Positions 1 to 10,957 of a DNA stretch of 64,000 bases are shown piece after piece. Position 1 is the first letter of the stretch. Each line of letters begins with the position of its first letter. Made by a program: the position numbers and the translations under genes. The notes beneath the pieces were generated by a model. It saw nothing but the letters and a program-made list of their open reading frames with translations, was not told the origin of the DNA and ran no database searches. The DNA lies in NCBI GenBank assembly GCA_025677835.1, contig JAIXMR010000077.1:62001-126000 (forward strand), given 5' to 3'. The stretch comes from Sporodiniella umbellata (Eukaryota; Mucoromycota; Mucoromycetes; Mucorales; Rhizopodaceae).

Positions 1-1216
1 TTACTCGTCCAGAACGCCCTCTTCCATCAAAAAGTCAATCTACACACACACACACACACACACAAGAGAATCAAGTCACGATCAACAAACTACGCATGCA
101 ATGTATCTACGCTTACTTTTCTTGTCGTCAGCTCCTGTTCTTGCCCTTCACAACAGACCTCCAAAGCTAAAGGACCATCCAATTCTACAAGATCGTATTC
201 ATTGGGTGTATCTGTAAAGCCATATTTTCTCAACAGATCCGCGTTACACAAGTTGCCATAGGTGTTGTAAATCTGCTCTCCTTTGGGAATGGCCTTGACG
301 GCCTTCATCTGTAAGCAGTCTGGTTCGTGAAACAGACGGGCGTTGTTAAATCCGGTTTTATGATTCAACATGTCGGCCATAGGCACCATGGATATCAATC
401 CTTCTTCATCATCACTCATCTCTTCATCATCACTCATCTCCTCTTCTTCTTTGCTTTTTTGTTTGGGTGCTTTCTGGCTCTCGTCATGGAAACTATAAGC
501 CATAACTAACGAGCCACAGATATGAAATAATTCTAACGTATGCTGACTTTGATCAAAAAGCTCAGGGTATTTCTATATAAAGATACAGGGAGTGTTAGTC
601 CAATAGGCGTACAATAGATATCCCTGATTACTTTGATGATTGGTAAAATCTCTTGTTGATACAACGTCTCGGCTTCTTCTTTACCAATCTTTGCTAATAA
701 AAAGGATAGATCAGACCCAGACTGTCTTTGAAAAAAAAAAAAATGCTGGTGTTATTTTTACCGACAATATCAGTGCCTTTTAATGCAGCCAGTTGAGACT
801 CGCTCCAAAACATAGGTGTTGTAAACTCTTTGGGCAAGACATCTAAAATTCAATCCTTTATGAGCTCACAATGGGTCTTTTAACCTGTTCTTTTTTTTTT
901 TTTTTTTACCAAAGTAGGGTTTCCAGAAAGAGTCAGGCTTCTGCATCTCATACATCATACAGAGAATCAATGGGCCCCAACCGCTAATATCGTGAAGCTC
1001 GCTTACTTTTTCTTGAAGACCACTAGTAAGCTGAGATAAAAGAACTGAACGAGGCAAAGAAAATAATAACTCTTCCTCTTTGATGTCCCGTGTGGCAACA
1101 ACACCTCTTCCAGCTGATTCCTCTCGATAATCTTTTAATTCGATGCCGTCACTCACTTTTACGCCATGAATCTTTAACCAAGCCCAAAACGCAATGCCTC
1201 TCTCTTCAAAGCTCAT
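1..1216 (-). CDS. SET-domain lysine methyltransferase, SETD6/RKM4-like (3' end cut by window edge)
   Basis: The product is a protein lysine N-methyltransferase of the SETD6 / Rkm4 type (SET domain interrupted by an insert, Rubisco-LSMT-like); family members methylate ribosomal proteins or other non-histone targets. ATG is at 1214-1216 (MSFEERG), chosen over an in-frame Met at 1270 that lies before a poly-T tract. Exons I can join in phase: 910-1216, 762-842, about 633-690, about 114-573, then about 4-39. The N-terminal SET half has SAGRGVVATRDI and SGWGPLILCMMYEM; the C-terminal half has the hallmark PMADMLNHK, followed by IYNTYGNLCNADLLRKYGF. An acidic MSDDEE repeat lies just before it. The last visible exon reads IDFLMEEGVLDE and then meets either a stop or a donor GTAA at bases 1-4; a donor is more likely because the family has a further C-terminal domain. 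The exact substrate cannot be told from sequence. Confidence 0.85.
42..64. repeat. (AC)n microsatellite in an intron of the SET gene
   Basis: About 11 AC units run up to the acceptor (TG tract then TAG on the minus strand) of the last visible intron of the SETD6-like gene, where they stand in for the usual pyrimidine tract. Confidence 0.9.
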
Positions 1217-1267
1217 TTCCAAACTAAAGAAAAAAAAAAAAGAAGATAGGAAAAGGACTGCTTTTTT

Positions 1268-1307
<40 letters not shown>

Positions 1308-1399
1308 TGAGCGTTAAGACAAAACAGAAATATACAATTTTATTTTAAAAACAGTGAGAGTGGGAATAAATTACAAAATCTTTGTAAAATTAAACAAAG

Positions 1400-1422
1400 G
1401 GTGTGTGTGTGTGTGTGCGTGT
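1400..1422. repeat. (GT)n microsatellite downstream of the LEA-like gene
   Basis: Eleven GT-type dinucleotides, one interrupted by GC, lie in the 3' flank of the LEA-like gene, between it and the convergent-free poly-T block at 1269-1299. No function is apparent. Confidence 0.85.
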
Positions 1423-1452
1423 ATGTATAAAGTGAGGATGAAAAGATCGTCT

Positions 1453-2265
1453 TTAGTTCAAAGCATCTTTGGCCTTTTGCTTAGCATCTTGAGCTAATTC
1501 TTGAGCCTTAGATTTGGCTTGTTCAGCAGCTTGGCCAGCCTTTTTAGCACCTGTCTTGGCAGCACTTTCGGCACCTTCGATAGCTTCACTGGCCTTTTGA
1601 CCGACAGTCTTGTTGACGTTTTGAGCTGATTGAGCAGCTTGGTCTTTGAGGTTTTCGGCCTTCTTTGCACCTGTCTTGGCAGCACTTTCAGCACCTTCGA
1701 TAGCTTCACTGGCCTTTTGTCCAACAGCCTTGTTGACGTTTTGTGCAGATTGAGCGGCTTGGTCTTTGGCTTGTTCAGCAGCTTGGCCGGCCTTCTTGCT
1801 ACCAGTACCAGCAGCGCTTTCGGCGCCTTCGATAGCTTCACTGGCCTTTCGACCTGCAGTCTTGTTGACGTTTTGAGCTGATTGAGCAGCTTGGTCTTTG
1901 AGGTTTTCGGCCTTCTTTGCACCTGTCTTGGCAGCACTTTCAGCACCTTCGATAGCTTCACTGGCCTTTTGTCCAACAGCCTTGTTGACGTTTTGTGCAG
2001 ATTGAGCGGCTTGGTTTTTGGCTTGTTCAGCAGCTTGACCGGCCTTTTCAGCACCGGCCTTGGTAGCAGTTTCAGCACCTTCCAAAGCCTCACCCAACTT
2101 CTTACCAATTGTCTTGTTGACATTCTCCACCACGTTCTTGGCCTTTTCTACAACAGATTCGCGTGCATTGATAGAGGAGACATGGAAAGAAGCACGGGGT
2201 GTGTAATAAAGTTGGCGAGTAGAGCGACCGATAAGACCGAAAGTAGTTTTAGAGAGAGAGTTCAT
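1453..2265 (-). CDS. LEA-like (group 3) repeat protein with likely mitochondrial presequence
   Basis: A 270-residue uninterrupted frame. The N terminus (MNSLSKTTFGLIGRSTRQLY, then RASFHVSS) is rich in Ser, Arg and hydrophobic residues without acids, like a cleavable mitochondrial presequence. The rest is an Ala/Lys/Glu/Gln-rich helix made of about 42-residue units, each with QAAQSAQNVNKAVGQKASEA followed by IEGAESAAKTG and a Lys-rich end. This composition is typical of group-3 LEA and related desiccation-stress proteins, which are disordered in water and fold into amphipathic helices on drying or on membranes. The start at 2263-2265 is preferred to an upstream in-frame Met at 2346 because a CCAAT and a TATA element lie between them (2311-2328). 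Role in stress tolerance of mitochondria is inferred from family and presequence only. Confidence 0.75.
   Translation of the reverse strand: MNSLSKTTFGLIGRSTRQLYYTPRASFHVSSINARESVVEKAKNVVENVNKTIGKKLGEALEGAETATKAGAEKAGQAAEQAKNQAAQSAQNVNKAVGQKASEAIEGAESAAKTGAKKAENLKDQAAQSAQNVNKTAGRKASEAIEGAESAAGTGSKKAGQAAEQAKDQAAQSAQNVNKAVGQKASEAIEGAESAAKTGAKKAENLKDQAAQSAQNVNKTVGQKASEAIEGAESAAKTGAKKAGQAAEQAKSKAQELAQDAKQKAKDALN
1630..2133 (-). repeat. Tandem 252-bp direct repeat inside the LEA-like gene
   Basis: Bases 1630-1881 and 1882-2133 are near-copies of each other (84 codons each, about two 42-residue protein units). The first ~150 bases of each copy are almost identical at DNA level, pointing to a recent duplication or to homogenisation. 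Confidence 0.85.
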
Positions 2266-2310
2266 GTTAATTAAAGCAATGAGTAAATAAAAGAAAAATG
2301 AGGTTGACCC

Positions 2311-2330
2311 TCTATTTATATAGCCAATCG
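2311..2330 (-). promoter_or_regulatory. CCAAT + TATA core promoter of the LEA-like gene
   Basis: Read on the minus strand: GATTGGCTATATAAATAGAG. An ATTGG (inverted CCAAT) box abuts a good TATA box about 46-57 bases upstream of the ATG at 2265. Such a strong TATA promoter fits an inducible stress gene. Confidence 0.6.
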
Positions 2331-2642
2331 AGAGAAACGATGTCATTATTCCACTTTTTGCATAAAAATGACATCAAGCCTCTGTTTGAATCACTCTGAG
2401 GTCATTTCCCTCACTTTCTCTTTACCAACTCCGTCTTGTTTTCTGACAACCTCTTTCTATACAAAAGACGCGTGTTTCTAGGAATAGTTCATTCTAGGCC
2501 ATGGACAATAAAAAAAATCGCGCTCTCTTTTTTTTTTTTTTTCTATCCATGGTTTATCTCTCGTTATGCCTGTGGTACGGACAGTCTTGAAAAAAGTAAG
2601 TCACATTCTAGACCTTTTTTTTTTTTACTGGTGGCAGTCCAC

Positions 2643-2726
2643 TTATGCAACTAGCACACCAATCGTAACCAAGAACGCGTTGACTTTCAAGTCTGTTTTG
2701 AACAAAGTGTTTAATTTGGTAGCCAT
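2643..2726 (-). CDS. Possible 27-residue micropeptide with a membrane segment
   Basis: A short frame starts at an ATG in a strong context (AGAAACCATGG) and encodes MATKLNTLFKTD, then KVNAFLVTIGVLVA and stop. The C-terminal 14 residues could span a membrane. Codon choice looks coding-like compared with the low-complexity neighbourhood. It could also be the first exon of a spliced gene, or chance. I do not recognise a family. Confidence 0.25.
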   Translation of the reverse strand: MATKLNTLFKTDLKVNAFLVTIGVLVA

Positions 2727-3943
2727 GGTTTCTTAGCCAAGGGTCTTTTTTTTTTTTTTTTTTTTTTTTGTACTGTTGCTCCCTTTTTTGAATACTTTTT
2801 TAGTTGTACGCCATCTGCAGATGAACACTCAGCACACTACAATCCACAGTGAATTTTTACAAAGACTGTTTTTTCTCTTCAGCATGATCTTGGCTACGGC
2901 ATACAAAGCCACAAAGCGTGTTATTTGTTTTTTGTTATTGTTACTTGTTTTTCTTGTCAAACACTACACATCGATCCCCTATCTAAACCCTATCCGAAAT
3001 TTTCCACCCTCGTTTTCCTTTAGTCAGAATACTTTTTTTCTGCCTTTTTTTTTTTTTTTTTTTTCAGAAATTTTGTTTGTTGTTGTTTATTTCCAAAGGC
3101 ACATTTGAAGCACAAACCAGTCTTTTATCTTTTAATAAACAAGTTCCCTTGGAGAAAGCCAATAGAATGGATTCGATCTCTTCCCAAAAGAAAAAAAAAA
3201 AAAAAAGAGGAAAGGAAAATAGGCAGAGTGAGTACAAATGATTAATGTTTTTATGGTTAGAGAGATCAAAGGAAGTGTAGGTGCTTATAAGTTAGAGTTT
3301 GTGTTACGAAGGATCATACGGCTACATGCGATCTGTTTAATAATACCTAGTATTTTCAAGATAGACGCCTATCTTTCTATTTCATCTATCCTTCTTTTTT
3401 TTTTTTTTTTTTTTTGGGAACTCTTTCGAGTGTTTAAATTCATAAAGTATTGAGAAAGGAGGTTTTTCTTTTACCTTACCTCTTCTGGTGTTTTTATTAT
3501 TTTCTATGCAGTTTGTGTTTTGTACTCATGTAACGATTGTATGTGGTGTACCTTTTGTTATTTCCAACATTGGAAATCGTAATGTCCAATCAAATACAAT
3601 AATCTACTTCAGTGTAGCAACAAACAAACTTTATGAGTCACAAAATCATACTCTAGAACGAGCTTCAATCGCCAATAAGAAAAAAAAAACAGCTTGTGTT
3701 GCACTAAAACGTTGAAGGCATGGTAGTTTTCCCCCTCCCCATCTCGTTCGTTTAAGCAAAATCGCAGTCAAAAGAGGTTGCAATCGAAAATAGGTCTCAA
3801 AAGATGGATTGAAATCTTTTGTTCTCCATGTTGTACAAGATAGGAAACCATTTTTATGCTCTCAACAGCTTTTGAACTACCTTCTTACTGAGAAGGAAAT
3901 AATAGGTTAGAAAAAACCAAAAATTATAAAAAGCTACCCCTTT

Positions 3944-4004
3944 TTTTTTTTGGTTTTTTTTTTTTTTTTTTTTTTATATACTATTATTTCTTTGGTTTTG
4001 TCTA
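3944..4004 (+). promoter_or_regulatory. Poly-T / TATATACTA promoter of the Ni/Co transporter gene
   Basis: A long T tract ends directly in TATATACTA about 20 bases before the ATG. The same arrangement (poly-T then TATATACTA) is found before the kinesin gene ATG at 38198, which suggests a shared core-promoter or start-region layout. Confidence 0.4.
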
Positions 4005-5362
4005 ATGGAGCATCATCAACCGGGTAAGTTGGGTAGTTTCGCTCTAAAGTTTCTTTCGAAAGATTCATTTGCATACAAGATTTTTTTCGGTCCTGATCCA
4101 AACAAGATTCGACCCAAGGTGCTCTTATTGTTAGCTGGTCTAGCCACTGTGAATATCATTGTTTGGGTAGCCTCGATCATTTCTTACCGTGACTATCCTT
4201 CGATGGTAGGCACAGGCTCATTAGCCTATCTTTTGGGCCTTCGTCATGCTGTAGATGCTGGTAAGTATTGTTTTACAGACTTATTTTTTTTTTTTAAAAA
4301 ATGTCTTTAGATCACATCTCTGCTATTGATAATATGACCCGTAAACTGTTGGGCAGTGGTAAACACCCTGTCTGTGTCGGTCTGTTCTTCTCTTTGGGCC
4401 ATTCGACGGTGGTCTTTGTGACTTCCATCATTGTTGCTGCGACAGCCAATGCAGTGGCTAACGGTATGGATGACTTCTCCCGTATCGGGGGTATCATTGG
4501 TACCTCAGTCTCTATCTCTTTCCTTGTTCTTATTGCTGCTTTGAACATTATATGTATGGTGGGCGTAATCAAAACGATGCGCCAGGTCAAGAAAGAAGGT
4601 GTCTATACTGAACTGGATATCGAAGACTACCTCATGAAGAAAGGCGTTCTCGGTCGCTTCTTTTATCCTATGTTTCGTTTTATCGATGCCTCCTGGAAAA
4701 TGTATCCTTTGGGTATTCTCTTTGGCTTGGGGTTCGATACCGCTTCAGAAATTACTCTTTTGGGTATCACAGCTGTCCAAGGAGCCAATGGTATGTCGAT
4801 GTGGCTCATCATTCTCCTTCCCCTTTTGTTTACTTCAGGTATAGAGACTCAGCACAAGTCAAGGTCATCTTGATTTACTTGTTTTATTGGGTTAGGTATG
4901 GCCTTGATTGATTCCTTTGATAGCATTTTGATGTTATTTACTTATACCTGGGCCTATGTAAACCCCGTACGAAAACTGTTTTATAACTTGACCATCACTT
5001 CCATCAGTGTCGTTGTCGCTATTGTTGTCGCTCTGATCGAACTCTTTTCGATGATCGGTGAACAACTCGAGCTCGACAATGGCTGGTGGCGTTTCTGGTT
5101 CTTTCTTTCGGATAGTTTCGAATACATTGGTATCATCATTGTCGGTGCCTTTATTCTCACTTGGGCTGCAAGCGCCCTCTTTTATCGTCTTGCAGGCTAC
5201 AAAGACCTTGAAAAAGAGTTTGATACTTGTGACCCAAGTAAGATCAAACACACAGATTTTCATTCATCCGTCAAAGAAGAGCTTGAGAACAAGCAACACA
5301 CAACTGAAGCAAAAAATGCAGAAGCTGTGAACGATAAAGTCGATATCGAAAAACTGGCTTAA
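4005..5362 (+). CDS. Nickel/cobalt transporter, NiCoT (NicO) family
   Basis: High-affinity Ni2+/Co2+ permease of the NiCoT family; in fungi it supplies nickel, mainly for urease. Exons 4005-4260, 4311-4838 and 4896-5362 join in phase to a 416-residue protein, the usual size. The family signature RHAVDADHI (HX4DH metal-binding motif in the second membrane helix) is created exactly across the first splice junction. Other NiCoT motifs: LFFSLGHSTVV, LGFDTASE and GMALIDSFDS (again made across a junction). About eight hydrophobic segments are visible. The C-terminal tail is hydrophilic with a Lys/Glu-rich end. No urease gene is in the window. Identification is firm; metal preference cannot be read from sequence. 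Confidence 0.93.
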
Positions 5363-6399
5363 TACATCGTTTCAATTTTTATAATAATAAACAGAATCTT
5401 TTCACTGCTCTTTGATCTATTTTTAATACAGAAAATAACCTTGACAGGCTTTTTTTTTTTTTTTTTTTTTTTTGACAAGTCAAGGTACAAGACTGGATAA
5501 AGACAAAGTTTACCAAATGCTGTACTTTAACGATAATCAAGGTATGCTCAGATAGTTCATCTTTGAGGCTATCAAATGGTATGTTCGATCTCCCCTCTAG
5601 ACACTGTCACCCATGCTCTTGCTTATCATGTCTCTGACTTTTGAATGTTTCAAAAAAAAAAAAAAAAAACTTTTCTAGTTGTTTGCTGCTCTTTACTCGG
5701 AGAGAAAAGCAAAGATTAACGTTACTCTAGGGAAAAGCCTACAAACGCAGGTGCTATGTAAAAAAAAAAAAAGAAAATACAAAGAGAAAATGCTTATGAT
5801 GTTTTATTGATTCACCAACCTTCCCTCTATTGCCAGTTGCATGAACAAAACTGTAGAAAGCGTGCAGAGTCACTCAATTTTTTTTTTTTTCGAGAAATGA
5901 CATTTTGTTCAAGATCCGGATCGCAGTGGGGCAGTCCGAAACCCGGAATTTGGAAAATGCCGAACCTATACACCTTTGACAATGTCCATAAGTGTTGTGA
6001 AAGTAAGCAGCTTAACAAACCTTCTCTCTTAATCAACAAAGGTAAAGAGGACATAAACCTTTGCATTCCCTCCTCCTTGAAAAGAGATATGTGTGTATAC
6101 AGTGTAGATGGATTGATAGATGGATTGGTCAATTTTGGATTCAGTATGGATACCTAGAGTTATGAATCCTTTCCCCAAAAAAAAAAAAAAAAATACACCA
6201 ACGTATATACCAGCACACACAAACATATATCTATTTCAGCTCAAACGCACATACCCACATATACATCTAGATGCATTTGTATACACACTTGACTCAAAAG
6301 GAGAATCGAAAGGAGCAAAGAAAAAAAAAGATCGAAAACAATGAACTGAATTGACCCTTGTTTTTTTTTTTTTTTTTTTGTATGGTTAATTAGGCTAGC
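5363..6399. other. Intergenic region between Ni/Co transporter and RPS5
   Basis: AT-rich with several A or T tracts (5451-5473, 5650-5667, 6177-6193, 6361-6379). Short frames around 5807-6344 exist on both strands but show no domain and overlap each other. It includes the RPS5 promoter; an AG at 6392-6393 just before the RPS5 ATG could be the acceptor of a 5' leader intron. Confidence 0.6.
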
Positions 6400-7133
6400 A
6401 TGGTTGCTTTGAATTTGCCCGCTGACGTTTTGGCCACTGCTGATGGTACTCGTAAACTCTTCAACAAGTGGAGTTATGAAGATGTTGAAGTGAAGGATAT
6501 CTCTCTTCAAGATTATATCCAAATCCGTCAACAAGTCTACTTGCCCCACACTGCCGGTCGTTTCGCTGTCAAGCGTTTCCGTAAGGCTCAAGTAAGTATT
6601 GGAAAAGGATTGTGTTTGCCCATTGAATCTTACCCCCTTTCTTAAGTGCCCTATTGTCGAACGTATGACCAACGCCTTGATGATGACCGGTCGTAACAAC
6701 GGTAAGAAGTTGATGGCTGCTCGTATTGTTCAACATGCTTTTGAAATCATTCACTTGTTGACCGATGCCAACCCTCTTCAAATCTTGGTCGATGCCATCA
6801 TCAACTGTGGTCCCCGTGAAGATTCCACCCGTATTGGTTCTCAAGGTACCGTCCGTCGTCAAGCAGTCGATGTCTCTCCTCTCCGTCGTGTCAACCAAGC
6901 CATCTCTTTGTTGACCGTCGGTACCAGAGAATCCGCTTTCCGTAACGTCAAGACCGTGGCTGAATGTCTCGCTGATGAATTGATCAACGCTGCCAAGGGT
7001 TCTGCTAACTCTTATGCTATCAAGAAGAAGGATGAACTCGAGCGTGTTGCCAAGTGTAAGTTCCAAAAAAAAAAAAAAAAAAAAAAAAAAGCTTACAGTC
7101 TATTGACTCTATTTTTTCTTAGCTAACCGATAA
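6400..7133 (+). CDS. rps5: 40S ribosomal protein S5 (uS7)
   Basis: Small-subunit protein at the head of the 40S, near the mRNA exit channel and E-site tRNA. Exons 6400-6591, 6647-7055 and 7123-7133 join in phase to 203 residues. The family blocks are intact: [35 protein letters not shown] (junction inside), [64 protein letters not shown]. The last exon codes only for the end of Ser plus Asn-Arg and stop; without this 11-nt exon the conserved SNR end would be lost. The second intron holds a 25-nt A tract. The N terminus is shorter than in yeast Rps5, as in many eukaryotes. Confidence 0.96.
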
Positions 7134-7418
7134 ATGGTTTGGATATTCCCCCTTCTTTTGTATTTGCAGTCGGACCAATAAAGTACTGTTTAACAATCAT
7201 TTGTCTTTTCTTGTTAATACTGCTATCATGACTCCTAACTATCTAAACTACACTTGTTTTTTTTTTTTTCTTTTTGTAATTAAGTCAATTGGGTTTACTC
7301 AAACAGCTTAAAAGGATCGATGAGGGGGATGAAGGAAATTTAATGAAGATATATGTGCGTGTGTATGTTATGTATAATTTGATAAATGCATTGGTTTCTT
7401 TGGATTTCTACCCTGGAA

Positions 7419-7922
7419 TCAATTATCTTCTTGGGCATAATAAAGCTTCTCTTGATCTATTTGTTGCTCGATGGCCTGGAGTTCAGGTGAATTCAGATAG
7501 GCAGTTTTGTAATAGCGCAGGACTTCATCCAGTGATAGATGTGGAATGAGGTTTCTATAGAAAGTCAGTGTATTTTCTTTGTGAGAGTAGTTGTTTACTT
7601 TCTCGGTGCGACCTTGAGACAATGTTCAGCATCCATATCAAGATCAAGGGCACATGCATAATGCGCACCAGGACTAAATGCAATACGAAGTGAATACTCT
7701 TTGCCTGTACCATCATGCCGATTTCTTTCGTAGAGTTCAAACGTTATCTGCGTCAAAACTAAGGGAAAAAAAAAAAGTTAGCATCTCTCAAGTTCAAGGG
7801 AATCTTACAATCTAATTCAGGTAGGGTGGGCTTGGGATACTTGGTGGGTATGCCGGATAAATAGACCAAGTTCATAAGTGCATGGACATGAGATTCTAAG
7901 ATTAGAAAAGTAGGATTAGAAA

Positions 7923-7956
<34 letters not shown>

Positions 7957-10657
7957 AAAAACACGCAAGGTTACCTTTTGTAAAATAAAGTCTAGTTTTT
8001 GGCTTTTCTGACTGTTTAAAGTCTTCAAGGTTATGAATGATGCTCTTCAACAAAGGTAAACCGATCAGCATGCCGATTGTCTTTTTTTCTTTTTCACTGA
8101 TGCCATATTCTTGAGGAGCGACGAAATGAAAGAGTTCGCGTACGTAAGCATAGAGATTACGAAGGTCGGTGTTGGCAGAGTGGATACTGTGCTTGTTACC
8201 CGAGTCATAAGAAGCAGTGGAACTATCGGAGCCTACTTGGGGGTCACTAAAGATAACCTCCAGAAACTGACGGTTGTGAAGCGCATCGTACTTTAGAGAG
8301 TCGTAAAGCTCGGGTACGCTAGACGGATCTGGCCAAAAATCGGCCGCAGGTTTCTCTGGGTTGGCTTGACAAAAGTTATTAAACAGCTTTTCCCATCTTT
8401 CCTTGAACAATAGGGGTGACTCAAAACAGCACCAGCGACGCTGTAATTCGTCAACATTCTTGGTGGCCCAGTTCAGGCGCATGATCTGTCTTAATCGGGT
8501 CATGACGCTCGATACCTCTTGTAGGATCACATAGGGCTGGGGATAGTCATTGGGCCAGTTGGCTTGAGCAAGCAATACAGGTGACACTTCGTACCCCGGA
8601 TACAGAAGGTACTTGAGTTGCTTTTTGACGTGATCCATCTGCTCTTTCGCTGCATTACTATCATCCAACAGATACTTGCTTTCTGAAATAATGCCTTCAA
8701 TTGATTCAGGCTGGCCCAGAAAATAACGAGTAAAGACATCAGCTAGAACGTCAATAGTAAGTCTCTCTCTCTCTTTTAAAATGTGTGTATGTTCTACCTG
8801 TGGCTCTCACTCTTCTTTCAGAACTGCTGAGTATTTTGACATCCTGATAGAGGTTTTTGTTGAGAATGTTGATATCCTTTCTCAAGTTTTCTCCCAAGTC
8901 TCTTGATTGATGTAAACCAGCATGTGTGAACTACACGTGTCGTCAAATAACCATCAACCTTGCTATGTGTAAAGGCTTACCTCTCCACCCCATTTGACAT
9001 TGACCTGAAGCTTTCTTAACTGGTTGGTCTCTTTATCAAAAATAGGCTTGACTTGAACCTTAGTACCTGGAAGATCGCATTTCCGCTCCAGGATTTCCTT
9101 GAGAGCAGCCAATTTCGTTTCATGCTCCAGTTTGAGTTCGAGGCAACGGTGGGTAGCGTTAAGGACGAGTTGTAGTTGGTGGTTCTGACGAAAGACAACC
9201 TCTTTTGTACTTCCCTCCAAGAGATCTACAAAAGGCTGAGCAATCAAAGAGATCTTGTATTTATTTTTAGGTGTACGATCCGCATGTCGAAAGACGCCTG
9301 CGAAACCTTTGAGTCGCCACGAGTTCTCAGGAGCGATCTCTCGTGGAATATCGTGCAGGGTGGTGGAAGGGCGTCGGTCGACCGAACGTAAAAAGGCCTC
9401 GCTCAGGCGCCTGGCACACTCATCGTAATAATGCTCATTTCCTTTCACAAAACTCCAGCCGTTCACGTCAATCACATAGGATTTGCCTTGCACACGCAGC
9501 AAGTCAAAACCACAAATCATCTGTCCAAAGGCGGTGGAGACCTTGTCGGAGATACTTTTTTCCTCGTCCGTCAGTTGGGTCACATAGCGGATTTCCTTTC
9601 CCTCGGTGTTGCGCTTCACGAGCCCATCCACAGTAGGAGATCTAAAGAGAGCTCAATAAACCAAAACAATAAAAACAATAGCTTGCTTACTTTCTGGTTT
9701 CTGCGTGTATAAAGTTGGGCCCTACAGTGTACACCTTCACGTCTTCGCTGTTCTCGGTTAACATCATTTGCTCATAAATCCAAGAATCCTCCGATGCAGG
9801 GAGATTCAAGTTGGGATCGAACTCGCTGGATTTGTTTCCTATCTGATAAAAAGCGATCATTAAAAAACAAAACAATAGGCTCTTACTGTCCACACTTACT
9901 TTTCTAAACAGTCTTCTTCCGCCACCCCCTTGCTCTTTGGGATAATAAATGTTGATGTTGTGGTTCTCACTATCCACGGGCTTTTCCAAAAAAGGTTTGT
10001 TCAGCACTTGATCTTCCACCTGAATCGAATCTTCCGATAGACTTACAGACCGGGTGTTTTGTACGTATCTACCCAAGATACGATAGAGATCCATGCCTGA
10101 ATGGTCAAAAAAGGCCTGTGCAGCCTCTGAATCCACTTTGACTCCTCCATCCCTCGAAACCACCAAGCGCGCTGCTGTTGGCACTCCCGCAGCATCGAGG
10201 ATAGCCAGTACCACTCGACGATCCCAAAGTAGTGACTGCATACAAACGTCATTGACAACAAACGGCTTACGAAGCTTGACATACTGGATTGCTTTGTCTA
10301 GTGGAAAGCCATCTGAAAAGAAACAGATCAAAAAGTCACAGCCAGGCCAGTTCTCAACCTCTACAGTGACCGTTAGTTTTCAAAAAAAAAAAAAAAAAAA
10401 GGGCTTCCCCCCCCCTCCATTCGCTCTCTTTCCTACCTTCGTCCATAATCGTCTTATCTCCAAATAGAATGATCTCAAAGTTTCCGTAACTAAGCATTCT
10501 ATCCAATATACAGCGCATTGGTTTTGACCTTGCTTTTTTATCCATAGCGCAGATACCAATCACATCTATTCACATAGAGATTTTTGTTTATTTAATACGA
10601 CCTATTTCAGTTCTACTCACATTGAGGAGTACACTCTAAACAAGAATTCGAGGGCAT
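7419..10657 (-). CDS. asp1: Diphosphoinositol-pentakisphosphate kinase/phosphatase (PPIP5K, VIP1/Asp1)
   Basis: Bifunctional enzyme making and removing the 1-position pyrophosphate of inositol pyrophosphates (IP7/IP8); in fungi it affects growth form, microtubules and phosphate signalling. Ten exons join in phase: 10621-10657, 10437-10565, 9900-10360, 9691-9842, 8981-9641, 8798-8930, 7975-8742, 7809-7895, 7599-7758, 7419-7554, giving 907 residues. The first exon adds a short leader before VIGICAMDKKARSKPM. The ATP-grasp kinase half has KPFVVNDVCMQSLLWDR, EKPVDSENHNI and GFDLLRVQGKSYVIDVNGWS. The histidine-phosphatase half has GVFRHADRTPKNKYK, SSSERR, ESHVHAL and FSPGAH. Both catalytic signatures are present, so both activities are expected. 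The last intron is only 44 nt; a 35-nt A tract sits in the intron near 7925-7955. Confidence 0.95.
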
Positions 10658-10926
10658 TTTATTTTCCTGTTTTTTTTTCTGTTTTTCTTTTCCTTAAAAC
10701 AAAAAAAAGAGAGAGAAAATAGCTTTTTGGATTATTTTGGTGTTTTTTCTTTTTAACAAAAAAGATTCACAAAAGAAAGAAAGAGAAAAAAGAATAAAAA
10801 AGAAAGTAAAATAAAAATGGTCAGTTTTTTGACGTTTTTGGTGCTACAAAAAAAAAAAAAAAAAAAAAAGTAAACTTACAAGGAAATTATTTGAGCCAAT
10901 AAAATGATTTATTAAAAGTGCACTGT

Positions 10927-10957
<31 letters not shown>

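Larger units (their letters stand above)
2274..4004. other. Intergenic region, AT-rich with homopolymers
   Basis: Between the LEA-like gene and the Ni/Co transporter. It holds the LEA promoter, the possible micropeptide and several T(16-27) tracts (for example 2745-2769, 3047-3064, 3398-3414, 3950-3975). Open frames here are Phe/Leu-rich translations of these tracts and I do not call them genes. Confidence 0.7.

Noticed and set aside
1630..2274. Plus-strand frames opposite the LEA-like gene, and a second minus-strand frame (1494-2123)
   Set aside because: They are shadows of the repetitive LEA coding sequence. Only the chosen frame has a presequence and family-type repeats.
2776..3108. 110-codon Phe/Leu-rich frame
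   Set aside because: Mostly translation of poly-T tracts; no conserved motif, no clear promoter, and interrupted by homopolymers likely to vary in length.
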